Shown one piece after another: positions 25,182 to 34,306 of a stretch of 64,000 bases of DNA. The stretch spans positions 2,046,001 through 2,110,000 of the forward strand of contig NZ_CP072203.1 in assembly GCF_017654315.1 (NCBI RefSeq), given 5' to 3'. Source of the stretch: Gordonia polyisoprenivorans. Its GTDB lineage: Bacteria; Actinomycetota; Actinomycetes; Mycobacteriales; Mycobacteriaceae. The notes under the pieces are model-generated. The model did not search any database. It was not told the DNA's origin and was given only the letters and a program-made list of their open reading frames with translations. How positions within the stretch are numbered: position 1 is the first letter of the stretch; each line of letters starts with the position of its first letter. The translations under genes and the position numbers were made by a program.

Positions 25182-27521
25182 TCACGGGAGCACATCGAGT
25201 GCGGCACGCACGATGCTGTCGGTGTCGATGCCGTGGTGTTTGTATACGTCCTCGAGCGAGCCCACTTGGCCGAACTGACTGACTCCCAATGAGACTGACG
25301 GCACCCGGTTGACTGCGGCGAGGAACGCCAGGGTGTGGGGGTGGCCATCGAGCACGGTGACCATTGGTGTCGCCCGCTCGGCGGGTAGCAACTGATCGAG
25401 GATCCACGTCGACGCCGAGCCCTGGCCCCGTCGTGCCTGGAGGGCTTCGAAGAGCAGCCCGGGGCTGGTGACACACAGGACATCGGCAAGCACGCCGACC
25501 TGCTCCAGGCGTCCGGCGGCAGCGAGCGCCTCGGGTATGAGGGCACCCATCCCGACGATCGTCAGTGCCGGATTCTCGCGCCGGATCAGCGGGTAGCCTC
25601 CCGCCACGACCTGCCGCCGTCGGCGCTCACGGGCTGCTGGGTCCTCGGGCACATGTGCCATGGATTGATCGACCGGACGCGTGGACAGCCGGAGATAGGC
25701 AGATGTGCCGTCCGGCTTGCCGAGCCGGCCGATACTGGCGAGCAAGGTCCATTCGACGTCGATGCCGAACGCCGGCTCGTAGGAGATGCACCCCGGCTGC
25801 TCAAGGCCGATCGACGGCGTCTTGATGGACTGGTGTGCCCCGCCTTCGGCTGCCAGTGTGACCCCGGACGGCGTGCCGACCAGAATGGATTGCCCGCCGG
25901 CGTAGATCCCAAAGGACCACGGCTCCAGTGCGCGCTCGACGAACGGGTCATACACCACCCCGATCGGGAACAGTGGCTGCCCCCAGCGGCTCCATGTAGC
26001 ACCGAGCTCGCCGATGAGCCCGACGAGATTGGTCTCGGCGATTCCGAGTTCCATGTGCTGGCCCGTCGGCTTCTCGCGCCAGTGCATGAGGGTTTCCGGA
26101 TCGTCGTCGAACCAGTTGCGGCGCTCGGACGACGACCACACCCCGACCTTGTTGACCCAGCCCGCGAGGTTGGTCGTCGAACTCACGTCCGGACTGACGG
26201 TGACCAGACGCTTGGCGACCTCGGGAGCGCTGCGGGTGAGGTCGAGCAGCACGCGACCCAGGCCGGCCTGGGTACTCGCGGTGCCCTTCGGAGTGCGTCC
26301 ACTGTCGACCGGCACGGCGGGAACGTCAGCGGGGGGAATCGGTTCCCGACGCAGGCGGGCGGCGGTGGTCTCGCACAACTGTGCAGGTTCGGAGTCGTCG
26401 TCGAATCGACCCCAGGGTGTATCCGGGTCGCGGCCGAGCCGCTCGGCCAGTTGCTGGTACTCCTGGACACTGAGCAGCGATGAGTGGTTTTGCGGATGTC
26501 CTTCGGTGGGTAGCCCGTAGCCCTTGATCGTGTAGGCGATGATGACGGTGGGACGCGTGTCGTCGATCTGTCGGTAGGCCTCGATCAGCGCGGCCATGTC
26601 GTGCCCGCCGAGGTTGCGGATGGCGGCCAACAGCGTCTCGTCGTCCAGGTCGGCAAGCAGTGCCATGATGTCGACACCGCCGGGGCCGGCACCGGGCAGG
26701 CGATCGCGCACCTGGTCGGCCGAGCAGCGCAGCAGCCGCTGGTACTCGGGGTTGGGCATCTCGAGAATGCGGGTACGCAGGGCGTCTCCGCCCGGTTTGG
26801 CGAACAGCGACTCCAAGAGCGCGCCGAATTTGACGGTCAGGACCTGCCACCCAGCGGCGGCGAACATCTTCTCCAACCGGCCGGCGGCGATGTTGGGGAC
26901 CACCCGATCGAGCGACTGCCGGTTCAGGTCGACGATCCACACCACCTCACCGAGTTCGGCGACGCCGGGATCGAGGATCGCCTCCCACACCGCGCCCTCG
27001 TCGAGTTCCGCATCGCCCACGAGCGAGTACTGGCGACCGCTTTCGGCTGTGCCTGTCGCGGTCTGGACGTACCGACGAGCGATGGCACCCCAGATGGGCG
27101 CGGTGGCACCGATGCCGACCGAGCCGGTGGAGTAGTCGACGGTGTCGGGATCCTTGGATCGGCTCGGATACGACTGCAGGCCCCCGTACTCGCGCAGAGT
27201 CGTCAGGTACTTCTCGTCGAGCTCGCCGAGAAGGTAATTGAGGCTGTGCAACACCGGGGAGGCATGCGGTTTGACCGACACGCGGTCGCCCGGTTGTAGC
27301 TGCTCGAACCAGAGCGAGGTCATGATCGAGACCATCGACGCGCACGAGGCCTGGTGTCCGCCGACTTTGAGCCCGCTCGTGTTTGGCCGAACTCTGTTTG
27401 CGTGGTGGATGATCGCGGTGGACAGCCACAGTACGCGGTCCGCGACCGCGTTGAGCACGGACGGATCGGCACTGGCGAACACATCTGTCGATCGGCGTGT
27501 GGATGGGACGGGGGTGGACAT
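25182..27521 (-). CDS. AceE-like/transketolase-like E1 component
   Basis: 779-aa TPP enzyme of the homodimeric E1 (AceE) or transketolase-like group. KVGGHQASCASMVSIMTSLWFEQL and VKPHASPVLHSLNYLLG mark the N-terminal domain; the TPP motif reads GDAELDEGAVWEAI...DLNRQSLD; the middle domain has MELGIAETNLVGLIGELG, and the C-terminus ends FGQVGSLEDVYKHHGIDTDSIV. AceE proteins are near 890 aa and transketolases near 680, so this is an intermediate paralog type seen in actinobacteria. Pairing with the E2 gene suggests decarboxylation of a 2-oxoacid to an acyl-CoA. It is first in the minus-strand cluster and divergent from the GntR gene. Confidence 0.85.
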   Translation of the reverse strand: MSTPVPSTRRSTDVFASADPSVLNAVADRVLWLSTAIIHHANRVRPNTSGLKVGGHQASCASMVSIMTSLWFEQLQPGDRVSVKPHASPVLHSLNYLLGELDEKYLTTLREYGGLQSYPSRSKDPDTVDYSTGSVGIGATAPIWGAIARRYVQTATGTAESGRQYSLVGDAELDEGAVWEAILDPGVAELGEVVWIVDLNRQSLDRVVPNIAAGRLEKMFAAAGWQVLTVKFGALLESLFAKPGGDALRTRILEMPNPEYQRLLRCSADQVRDRLPGAGPGGVDIMALLADLDDETLLAAIRNLGGHDMAALIEAYRQIDDTRPTVIIAYTIKGYGLPTEGHPQNHSSLLSVQEYQQLAERLGRDPDTPWGRFDDDSEPAQLCETTAARLRREPIPPADVPAVPVDSGRTPKGTASTQAGLGRVLLDLTRSAPEVAKRLVTVSPDVSSTTNLAGWVNKVGVWSSSERRNWFDDDPETLMHWREKPTGQHMELGIAETNLVGLIGELGATWSRWGQPLFPIGVVYDPFVERALEPWSFGIYAGGQSILVGTPSGVTLAAEGGAHQSIKTPSIGLEQPGCISYEPAFGIDVEWTLLASIGRLGKPDGTSAYLRLSTRPVDQSMAHVPEDPAARERRRRQVVAGGYPLIRRENPALTIVGMGALIPEALAAAGRLEQVGVLADVLCVTSPGLLFEALQARRGQGSASTWILDQLLPAERATPMVTVLDGHPHTLAFLAAVNRVPSVSLGVSQFGQVGSLEDVYKHHGIDTDSIVRAALDVLP

Positions 27522-28201
27522 GAAAGCTCCTCAGGCATCGGGGTACGCGAGGGAATCGCCACGTGTCTTTGACTACGTTCGGATCTCGAAGCGCGGACAG
27601 TCATCAAAGGGTGGGGATGATCTATCAGCGGTGGACACGAGCGGCGGCGCGTCGAACGAACGAGCCGTTCTGGACTGCCTCGCACTGCTCATGACGGTGA
27701 CCGACTCGATCTGTATCCGCAAGAGCGGGTGGTGCGCTTGTGCAAACTGCACGCCGACACGGGTGACAGCGCCATGCGGATGAGCACGATGGGCACCGGC
27801 TGACTCGCTGATGCCGTTCGCGCTGAACTCCGGTTCTCGTTCGATTGGCCTCCGACGAGAGGCATGCCGGGACAGGCGCTCACCAGGCACTGGATCGGAC
27901 AGGCGGCCGATCCCGCTGCGCGAATGGCGCGGGAAGTGATCGCCGATCGAGACACCGCTTGCGCGGCAAGCCATCTCTTGCGGTCCCAGATGAGGGCGAG
28001 ATTCGAGAGCGGTGGAAGGTGCGAGGTTCAGTCGGCCGGTTCCGCAGTGCCCTGGGGTTCGGGGTGGATGTCCGGTGGTTCGGGTAGCCGACAGCAGCGC
28101 CGGAGATGTGCGTAGCGGAGATGTGGCGGTTGTCATACATCCAACCGTAGGATGTTTGGTAGTTTCAGCCACGTTGCTATTGCAGATGTCAGGAGAAAGC
28201 T
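27522..28201. other. 680-bp intergenic region between divergent E1 and GntR genes
   Basis: No convincing gene: the open frames here are short, Arg/Ser/Pro-rich in odd ways and lack family features or ribosome sites. It should hold the divergent promoters. Near the GntR side are a 10-bp direct repeat CGGAGATGTG at 28101-28110 and 28116-28125 and the palindrome at 28137-28155. Confidence 0.5.
28137..28155. promoter_or_regulatory. Candidate GntR operator palindrome
   Basis: ACATCC-N7-GGATGT, a perfect 6-bp inverted repeat centred about 55 bp upstream of the GntR start and close to the two CGGAGATGTG direct repeats. Its position suits autoregulation and control of the divergent E1/E2/ALS genes. 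The link to GntR is inference. Confidence 0.4.
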
Positions 28202-28894
28202 GTGTCTTTACGGTCAACATCCCGAACAACCCTCAGCGGTCAGGTGATCAATGAGCTCGAGCGACTGGTCGAGTCGGGGGAGTGGCCGGTGGGAACCCGC
28301 ATTCCGCCGGAGCCGGAATTGATGAGAGACCTACAGGTCAGTAGAAACACGCTGCGCGAAGCAGTCCGGGCCCTGGTTCACACCGGCGTCCTCGATTCGC
28401 GACCGGGAGATGGCACTTATGTTGCCGCGACCGACGGGTTCGCTGCCGCGTTGGCCCGGCGGTTCCGCAACAGCGAAGCCCTCGAGATTCTCGATGTACG
28501 TCGCATGATCGAACGGGACGCGGCCGGCATGGCCGCGCGTCGACGCACCGCAGACGATATCGAGAACCTACGCACGCTCGAGCGACGCAGAGCCGAAATG
28601 GCCCACAGCGACAACGGCGCCTCAGTCGATGCAGAGCTCGCCTTCCACACAGCGATAGTGGCCGCCGCCCACAACTCGTTGATGTTGGACCTTTATGCCT
28701 TCATGACCGATGCGGTCCGAGAGTCCATCGCGGCGGTAGTCGACAGCTTGGCCGGCGGCGTCAAAGGCCATATCACCCTGCACGATCAGCTGCTTGCTTC
28801 GATCGTGGCACAGGATCCCGTCGCCGCGGAGCAAGCGGCAACCGAGCACCTGGAATCGGTGATGGCACTGCTCGCGAAGGGCGGCATCTCGTGA
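28202..28894 (+). CDS. GntR-family regulator (FadR subgroup, FCD domain)
   Basis: 230-aa regulator. The winged helix occupies residues ~10-75: LSGQVINELERLVESGEWPVGTRIPPEPELMRDLQVSRNTLREAVRALVHTGVLDSRPGDGTYV. The FCD ligand domain follows, with the ExDxxFHxxI-type segment DAELAFHTAIVAAAHN near residue 140 and HITLHDQLLASI near residue 197, which supply metal-binding histidines in the family. GTG at 28202 follows AGGAGA. The stop overlaps the MFS start (GTGA), so regulator and transporter are coupled. Probably controls the divergent E1/E2/ALS genes in response to an organic acid. Confidence 0.92.
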   Translation: MSLRSTSRTTLSGQVINELERLVESGEWPVGTRIPPEPELMRDLQVSRNTLREAVRALVHTGVLDSRPGDGTYVAATDGFAAALARRFRNSEALEILDVRRMIERDAAGMAARRRTADDIENLRTLERRRAEMAHSDNGASVDAELAFHTAIVAAAHNSLMLDLYAFMTDAVRESIAAVVDSLAGGVKGHITLHDQLLASIVAQDPVAAEQAATEHLESVMALLAKGGIS

Positions 28895-30135
28895 CCACTT
28901 CGAATGTTGAGCCGTCCGAGGCGCCGATCTCCCACGCGGCGTCGGACGGACGGCGCTGGCAGATCCCTCCGACGGCGGGGTTCTGGGTCGTGGTCTCGCT
29001 CATCGTGACCGGGCTTCTGGGGAGCTATGCTCTGACACCGCTTTACCCGATTTACCAACAGCGCTGGGGCTTTTCGGATCTGACTCTCTCCGTGGCCTTC
29101 GCGTGCTACTCACTCGGAACGGTCGTGGCCCTGCTGGTCGCGGGATCATTGTCGGACCACATCGGCCGTCGCGCTGCGTTTCTACCGGCACTGGCCGGAG
29201 TCGTGATTGCGATCGTCGTGCTCGCAACGTCTGTCAATGTGACAATGCTGTTGATAGGCAGGGCATTACAGGGAATATTCACGGGTATCGTGACCGGCAC
29301 TGCTGGCGCCGCGCTCATGGACCTGGCCCCTGGCGGACGCAAGAAGACCGCAGCCTTGGCCAACTCGGCGAGTATTGCGGTAGGGTCGGCGCTCGGCCCG
29401 CTGACAGCGGGATTCCTCGTCGCGCACGTCGCCCCTGCGACGGTGGCGCCTTACCTGCTCGTACTCGGATTGCTCGGCTTGGGCATCATCGGTGTGGTCT
29501 TGATGCCTGAGACAGTTGAGCGCGGATCCTTACGCACGCACCGGATACGGTTCCCGCGCCCCCCACAGCACCGGGGCCCCTTTGCGATTGCTTCCCTGGG
29601 CGCTGTGGTCGCGAGCGCGAGCATGGCACTGTATGCCGCTTTCGGCGCCCCCATCGCGCACCTGGGAAACCTGGACGGTGAATCGGCCGGTGGGCTGCTT
29701 GTCTTCGGCATGTTCGCAGCCATCGGAGTGGCTCAGTTCGCGCTGCACCGCCTCCGGCCCCTGGTCGCTCTTTCGTCCGGGGCAGTCACATGCGCGGTGG
29801 GATGGGGGGCTATCGTCCCGTCGCTGGCCGCCCACCAATCCGCGGTGTTGATCGGGGGCACCCTCATGGCGGGAGCCGGGTGTGGACTCATGATGATGGG
29901 AGCCACTGCAACGGTTGGGCACATCGCCGACGACGGACGGCGAGCAGAGACGATCTCCCTGTTCCTGGTGATCATGTTCCTGGGACTGGCAGTACCCGGA
30001 ATCTGCGGCGGCGCACTCTCCGATGCCGTCGGGCTCACCGCAACAACCGCGGTGATGCTCGCGTTCGCAGTAGGTGCCTGCAGCGTCCTTGTGATCGCGT
30101 CGCGTACAGCCCGAATACGAACACTGCTGAGCTGA
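28891..30135 (+). CDS. MFS transporter (12-helix, DHA1-like)
   Basis: 414-aa integral membrane protein with about 12 hydrophobic helices. The inter-helix 2-3 motif reads GSLSDHIGRRAAFLPALA and the linker near residue 155 contains ALMDLAPGGRKKTAALANSASIAVGSALGPLTAG, both standard MFS features. GTG at 28891 overlaps the GntR stop. Import or export of the acid handled by the divergent TPP-enzyme cluster is a reasonable guess; direction and substrate are not visible. Confidence 0.87.
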   Translation: MTTSNVEPSEAPISHAASDGRRWQIPPTAGFWVVVSLIVTGLLGSYALTPLYPIYQQRWGFSDLTLSVAFACYSLGTVVALLVAGSLSDHIGRRAAFLPALAGVVIAIVVLATSVNVTMLLIGRALQGIFTGIVTGTAGAALMDLAPGGRKKTAALANSASIAVGSALGPLTAGFLVAHVAPATVAPYLLVLGLLGLGIIGVVLMPETVERGSLRTHRIRFPRPPQHRGPFAIASLGAVVASASMALYAAFGAPIAHLGNLDGESAGGLLVFGMFAAIGVAQFALHRLRPLVALSSGAVTCAVGWGAIVPSLAAHQSAVLIGGTLMAGAGCGLMMMGATATVGHIADDGRRAETISLFLVIMFLGLAVPGICGGALSDAVGLTATTAVMLAFAVGACSVLVIASRTARIRTLLS

Positions 30136-30203
30136 GCACCGATCGATTGGTGTAAACGCGATTGTCACGAAGGGCGAAGTTTCACCGTCGACATGGTGGC
30201 GGG

Positions 30204-31619
30204 CTATCGCGTGTTGACCCGCTGGTTGTTTCGATTGGTCACTGCCAACACCAGTACCGCCGCCGCAACGAGTGCACAGATTCCCCAGATCGTGGAAAAC
30301 CCTGTCCAAGACGGGGAGGCCGAGGCATCTGCTGAGTTGGTGGACAGAACGCTGCCCGCAATCTGTGCGCCGAAGGTACCGGCGACCGCCTGGATCGCGT
30401 AGGTGACTCCGTTGAACCCCGCGACGCGCTCGGCCGGGACGCCACTCACCACAAGATTCATTGATTGAGTCATCGCGATACTGAATCCGAAGGCGCATAG
30501 CATCACAGCCGCCAGGACGAGAAGCCCACTTCCCCGATCACCCAGGGAGATCATGACCGCCATGGAGATGAGGACCGAAACCGGCCCGCCTGCCGAGGCC
30601 ACCCGCGCGCTGATGTTCTTGTCCAACCATGATGCCAACGGTGCCGTCAGGCCTATCAGCGTGGCCACCACCAGAATGAGACTTGTGAGCGTTGCGCTGG
30701 CACCGAGACCGTAACCGGTCTCTGATGGCTGTTGCACCTGCATCGGAACCACCACCAGGACCACATTGATGCAGAAACCCGCCAAGAACATGAGGCTTGC
30801 AGCGGTGATCACGTTGTAGTCAAACATGATTCGCAAGTCCACAAGTGGCTCGTCGACCGCCAGCTCCACGAATGCGAAGAGCGCCAGCACCAGAATCCCC
30901 AGACCGAGAAGGAGGAGGAAGGGGGTTGAGTACCAACCCCAATCGGGTGCGTAGGTCAACGACAGCAGGACGATCGCAAGCCCCGCACCCAGCAATGTGC
31001 TACCGATCAAGTCGACACGGCCACCTCGTGTCGGACTCGTCGGCGAGTTCGGGACAATCGTCCACACGGCAACGATGGTTCCCACCAGAACGAGGAAGGG
31101 GGTCCAGAACAACCACCTGTAGGAGAGATTGTCGGCGATCGGCCCGGCGGCCAACATGGCGATTGCGGTGCTTCCGAAGATGGCGCCGACCATCAGGCCG
31201 TTGGCTGCCTTCGTGCGCGCAGCGCTTTGGGTCTCGCGGATTATCCCTATCGCCAGCGGTACCGTGCTGAGACCGATTCCTTGCAAGAGTTGGCCGGCTA
31301 TCAGCATGGGCATGGAGATGGACAGTGCGGACAGCAGCGTTCCCGAGGCGACGATGACCAGCACTGTCAGTAGAACTCGGCGCTTGTCCCAGATCTCGCC
31401 GAGTCGGGCGACGATGGGGGTGGCGATGGGGCCGGTCAGGAGAACTGCGGTCAGAACCCAGGCGATACTGGCCTGGGAAGCGTCGAATTCCGTCTGCAGC
31501 ATGGGTAGCGCCGGCGGAGTGACGGATTCCAGTCCCTTGAAGGCCGCGACCGAGCCGATGGACGCGGCGAGGATGGCACCGGCACGAGTGCGCTGAGAAG
31601 GGGAAACGGTCATATTCAT
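30204..31619 (-). CDS. MFS drug-exporter-like protein (DHA2, 14 helices)
   Basis: 471-aa membrane protein. ARLGEIWDKRRVLLTVLV follows helix 2 (motif A) and GQLLQGIGLSTVPLAIGIIRE matches the antiporter motif of DHA2 exporters. About 14 helices can be counted. ATG at 31619 begins MNMTVSPSQRTRAG; an internal ATG at 31613 is possible. It converges with the other MFS gene and lies downstream of the TetR gene on the same strand across 576 bp, so control by that TetR is plausible. Confidence 0.85.
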   Translation of the reverse strand: MNMTVSPSQRTRAGAILAASIGSVAAFKGLESVTPPALPMLQTEFDASQASIAWVLTAVLLTGPIATPIVARLGEIWDKRRVLLTVLVIVASGTLLSALSISMPMLIAGQLLQGIGLSTVPLAIGIIRETQSAARTKAANGLMVGAIFGSTAIAMLAAGPIADNLSYRWLFWTPFLVLVGTIVAVWTIVPNSPTSPTRGGRVDLIGSTLLGAGLAIVLLSLTYAPDWGWYSTPFLLLLGLGILVLALFAFVELAVDEPLVDLRIMFDYNVITAASLMFLAGFCINVVLVVVPMQVQQPSETGYGLGASATLTSLILVVATLIGLTAPLASWLDKNISARVASAGGPVSVLISMAVMISLGDRGSGLLVLAAVMLCAFGFSIAMTQSMNLVVSGVPAERVAGFNGVTYAIQAVAGTFGAQIAGSVLSTNSADASASPSWTGFSTIWGICALVAAAVLVLAVTNRNNQRVNTR

Positions 31620-32195
31620 CGGAGGCGTCCTTTGTCTTCGTGGAGTATCCGGGTGGGGGAAACCAGGGCGACAGAGCGTTGTGTGGGACCGAATCGGTCT
31701 TGTTCCGAGGTGAATCTCTGCTAACACGTGTGGCCGAGCAACGGCGACCCGGGGAATCAGGGCAACCCCTCGCCGGCCATGGTGCGCCGACGCAGAGCCT
31801 GCCAGGTCCAGTAATGGCTTCCTGCGCAGATCCTCAGGTCGCGGTCCCGGGGTGGGGACAAACATCGTCGCTGACGTTTCCGGGGCGGGTTACCTGGACG
31901 ACACCAGCGTTGCGATGTGATCTAGGTCATCTCAAGTGATTAGGAAATAACATAGACAGGCTGAGCGTCAGTGTCAACCCAGCCTGAACCGGAGCGGCCT
32001 GAAGCCCTGTGCAACCAGAAGACTTCAAGCGCACCACGTGATTAGCGTTGGCAACGGTTGTGTCCACGCGAGTTAGTACAGCGCATTTCTGGCGCTCATT
32101 GGTTCCGAGCAAGTTAATTGGTGTTAACGCCGAGTGCGCCGCCGCGGTTCGTCGGCATGCGTGCGTGACACACCGTGGCCGGGCGGCTGCCGCGG
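31620..32195. other. 576-bp intergenic region upstream of the DHA2 gene
   Basis: No gene seen. It holds the promoter side of the DHA2 exporter and the palindrome at 32113-32128. AT-richer than the neighbouring genes near 31920-32130. Confidence 0.5.
32113..32128. promoter_or_regulatory. Candidate TetR operator, copy 1 (5-6-5 palindrome)
   Basis: GTTAA-TTGGTG-TTAAC followed by GCCG. The same design (GTTAC-TCAGCA-TTAAC then GCCG) occurs at 32911-32926 on the other side of the TetR gene. Perfect arms here; one mismatch in the second copy. Confidence 0.45.
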
Positions 32196-32804
32196 CTACC
32201 CGTCCGAGAGGGTCGACGAGGTCAGCGCCTGTAAGGCCGCGTGCGACATCATCGACACAGTCGTTGCCCGATCCAGGCCCTTGTTGAGGGTTGCGACCGC
32301 GTTGAGCATCGCAAAGACCGAGTGGGTCAGCAGGCGGACCTGTGGTTCTGAGAGATCGGGGCGAAGGGGGATCACAACGGAGATCCACTCCTCGGCGTAC
32401 CTGCTCATCTCCCTCCGGATGCGACGCCGTTCGACCTCGGAGAACGCGTGCTCGTTCTTCTGGAAGATCAAAGGCGTCGGTGGCGCATCCATGACGGACC
32501 TGATGTGGTGGTCCACCATCGCCTGCAACGCCCGCGCGGGATCGGTCTCGGATTCGATCGTGCTGCGAGCGTAATCTTGTAGCGCCCCAAGGCCCTTCTC
32601 CACGACCGCGACCAGCAGTGCCTGCTTGTTCTGGAAGTGGCGATACAGCGCCGGCCCGGAAACCCCTGCCTTGGCGCAGATCATCTCAACGGTGACCGAG
32701 TCGTACGCATCGTGCAGGAACAGTTCGGCTGCGACGGCGATCAGTTGCTCCCGTCGCGGCGAACTTGTGCCGGCACCCGAAGGGATATGCGTCTCTCGTG
32801 CCAT
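32196..32804 (-). CDS. TetR-family transcriptional regulator
   Basis: 202-aa repressor. HTH at residues ~18-65: REQLIAVAAELFLHDAYDSVTVEMICAKAGVSGPALYRHF. The C-terminal domain has HHIRSVMDAPPTPLIFQKNEHAFSEVERRRIRREM, a layout seen in regulators of acyl-CoA and lipid-catabolism genes. ATG at 32804 is best placed behind AGGGTG; GTG at 32813 and ATG at 32810 are alternatives. It is divergent from the LLM/enoyl-CoA operon and upstream of the DHA2 gene, with matching palindromes on both sides. Confidence 0.9.
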   Translation of the reverse strand: MARETHIPSGAGTSSPRREQLIAVAAELFLHDAYDSVTVEMICAKAGVSGPALYRHFQNKQALLVAVVEKGLGALQDYARSTIESETDPARALQAMVDHHIRSVMDAPPTPLIFQKNEHAFSEVERRRIRREMSRYAEEWISVVIPLRPDLSEPQVRLLTHSVFAMLNAVATLNKGLDRATTVSMMSHAALQALTSSTLSDG

Positions 32805-32910
32805 GGGCATCACCCTATCTTGCGGTTTCTCCAGCTCGGCGCCCCGTTCGTGACCCGGTCGAACGGAGTCGGAGGACCCAGGCGCGGACCTCGAGAGGGG
32901 CTGGACGAAA

Positions 32911-32926
32911 TGTTACTCAGCATTAA
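32911..32926. promoter_or_regulatory. Candidate TetR operator, copy 2 (5-6-5 palindrome)
   Basis: GTTAC-TCAGCA-TTAAC followed by GCCG, in the intergenic region between the TetR gene and the divergent catabolic operon, 107 bp from the TetR start. See the matching site at 32113-32128. Confidence 0.45.
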
Positions 32927-33054
32927 CGCCGCTCCGTGCTGCAGTCGCTGAACCTCGGCTACATTCAAAGGGCAGGGAAGCGTCGTTTGGCGGCATCTGA
33001 GCTGGATAGATAGTGACACAATGCCCCCTTTGGCATGGCCGATGCCTGACCTGG

Positions 33055-33083
33055 TTGACACTTGGCCACTTCGGTCTTAGGTT
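33055..33083 (+). promoter_or_regulatory. Candidate promoter of the catabolic operon
   Basis: TTGACA (33055-33060), a 17-bp spacer and TAGGTT (33078-33083), about 30 bp upstream of the LLM monooxygenase start. The -35 box is a perfect consensus; the -10 is weaker. Predicted by eye only. Confidence 0.4.
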
Positions 33084-33115
33084 AATGATCAATCACATAG
33101 AGAAGGGATTCTGTG

Positions 33116-34306
33116 ATGCGGTTCATCTTCATGAGTGAGGGCGAGACGATGCCCGGTCATACGCACGAACATCGCTACCGAGAACTGGTCGACGAGGTGC
33201 TCCTTGCCGAAGAGGTTGGGTTCGACGCTTTCGGCACGTCCGAGCAGCACGTCGCGATCGGGACGGCGACCACCTCGGCACCGGAAGTCATCTACCCGTA
33301 TCTGATGGCGCTGACCAGCCGCATACGGTTCGTGCACCTGGTAACGCTGCTGCCCACCCGTATCAACCACGCTCTGCGTGTCGCTGAACGACTTGCGACA
33401 GAGGACATCCTGTCCAACGGACGCGTCGAGCTCGGAGTCGGGCGCGGAAACACCACGCTCGCCCTTCGGGCCTTCGAAGTGTCTCCCGCGGAGAACAAGG
33501 CGCAGCAATTGGAGGGCCTGGAGGTCATCCGCCGGGCGTTGCACAACGACGTGTTCTCCTACGTGGGCGATCATTACAAGATCCCTCCCCGTAGCCTTGT
33601 CCCGAGGGGAGTGCAGAACCCTTATCCGCCAATCCATATGGCCACCGGAAGTCCGGAATCGGTTCGTGCGGCAGCAGAACTCGGAATCGGCGCGATCGTT
33701 GGTGGCTTCTATCTCGGCTTCGGTTTCATCGAGAACATGCTGCGCATCTACGACGACGCCCTCGCGGGCGCTACGCACACATACCCACTGCAGGCGGAGA
33801 AGCTCGTCGCCGTGGGCGGCGGGATGCACTGTGCCGAGACCCGCGAAGAAGCCGTCCGGTGGGCGCGGACGCTCACCGAGACCGTCGCGCTCTCGACAGA
33901 CGCATACCAACGCCTGTCAAAGCTGTCCGCCGACTACCAGTACATGGGAGCGGTCAAGGATATCGATTTCACCGATGAGAACTACATGCTCAATGATTCG
34001 GCTGGTTTCATTGTCGGTGACCCGGAGGACTGCGTCGCGCAAGTCCAGCGATTCGCCGATCTGGGCGCGGATGCGCTGGTCATGCGAATCGACGGGCTCC
34101 CCCACAAGGAGCTGATGAAGTCGATCGAGCTGTTCGGGAAATACGTGATTCCCAAGTTCAAGAATCCGCGCGCCGTCGTTCGGACCCCGGACGCGATCCT
34201 CGCCGACATTCGCAACGCGAGGCCCGCCCACTATGCCGAGTTGGAAGCGTTCAATCACTCTGATCAGCAAGCGGCTGAGAGTCTCATGGTAGGAGAAACC
34301 CGATGA
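33116..34306 (+). CDS. LLM-class flavin-dependent monooxygenase
   Basis: 396-aa luciferase-like TIM-barrel oxygenase, first gene of the catabolic operon. The N-terminus MRFIFMSEGET leads to FGTSEQHVAIGTAT, and SNGRVELGVGRGNTTLALRAF and HMATGSPESVRAAAELGIGAIVGG are typical of FMN-dependent members such as two-component monooxygenases. I prefer ATG 33116 behind AAGGGA over GTG 33113. A flavin reductase gene downstream could supply FMNH2, suggesting a two-component system that oxidises a ring or other carbon skeleton before CoA activation. The stop overlaps the next gene (ATGA). Confidence 0.87.
   Translation: MRFIFMSEGETMPGHTHEHRYRELVDEVLLAEEVGFDAFGTSEQHVAIGTATTSAPEVIYPYLMALTSRIRFVHLVTLLPTRINHALRVAERLATEDILSNGRVELGVGRGNTTLALRAFEVSPAENKAQQLEGLEVIRRALHNDVFSYVGDHYKIPPRSLVPRGVQNPYPPIHMATGSPESVRAAAELGIGAIVGGFYLGFGFIENMLRIYDDALAGATHTYPLQAEKLVAVGGGMHCAETREEAVRWARTLTETVALSTDAYQRLSKLSADYQYMGAVKDIDFTDENYMLNDSAGFIVGDPEDCVAQVQRFADLGADALVMRIDGLPHKELMKSIELFGKYVIPKFKNPRAVVRTPDAILADIRNARPAHYAELEAFNHSDQQAAESLMVGETR

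Noticed and set aside
27573..28229. 218-codon open frame on the minus strand between the E1 and GntR genes
   Set aside because: Composition is Arg/Ser/Thr/Pro-rich without family features; it overlaps the regulatory region and the GntR start and has no ribosome site.
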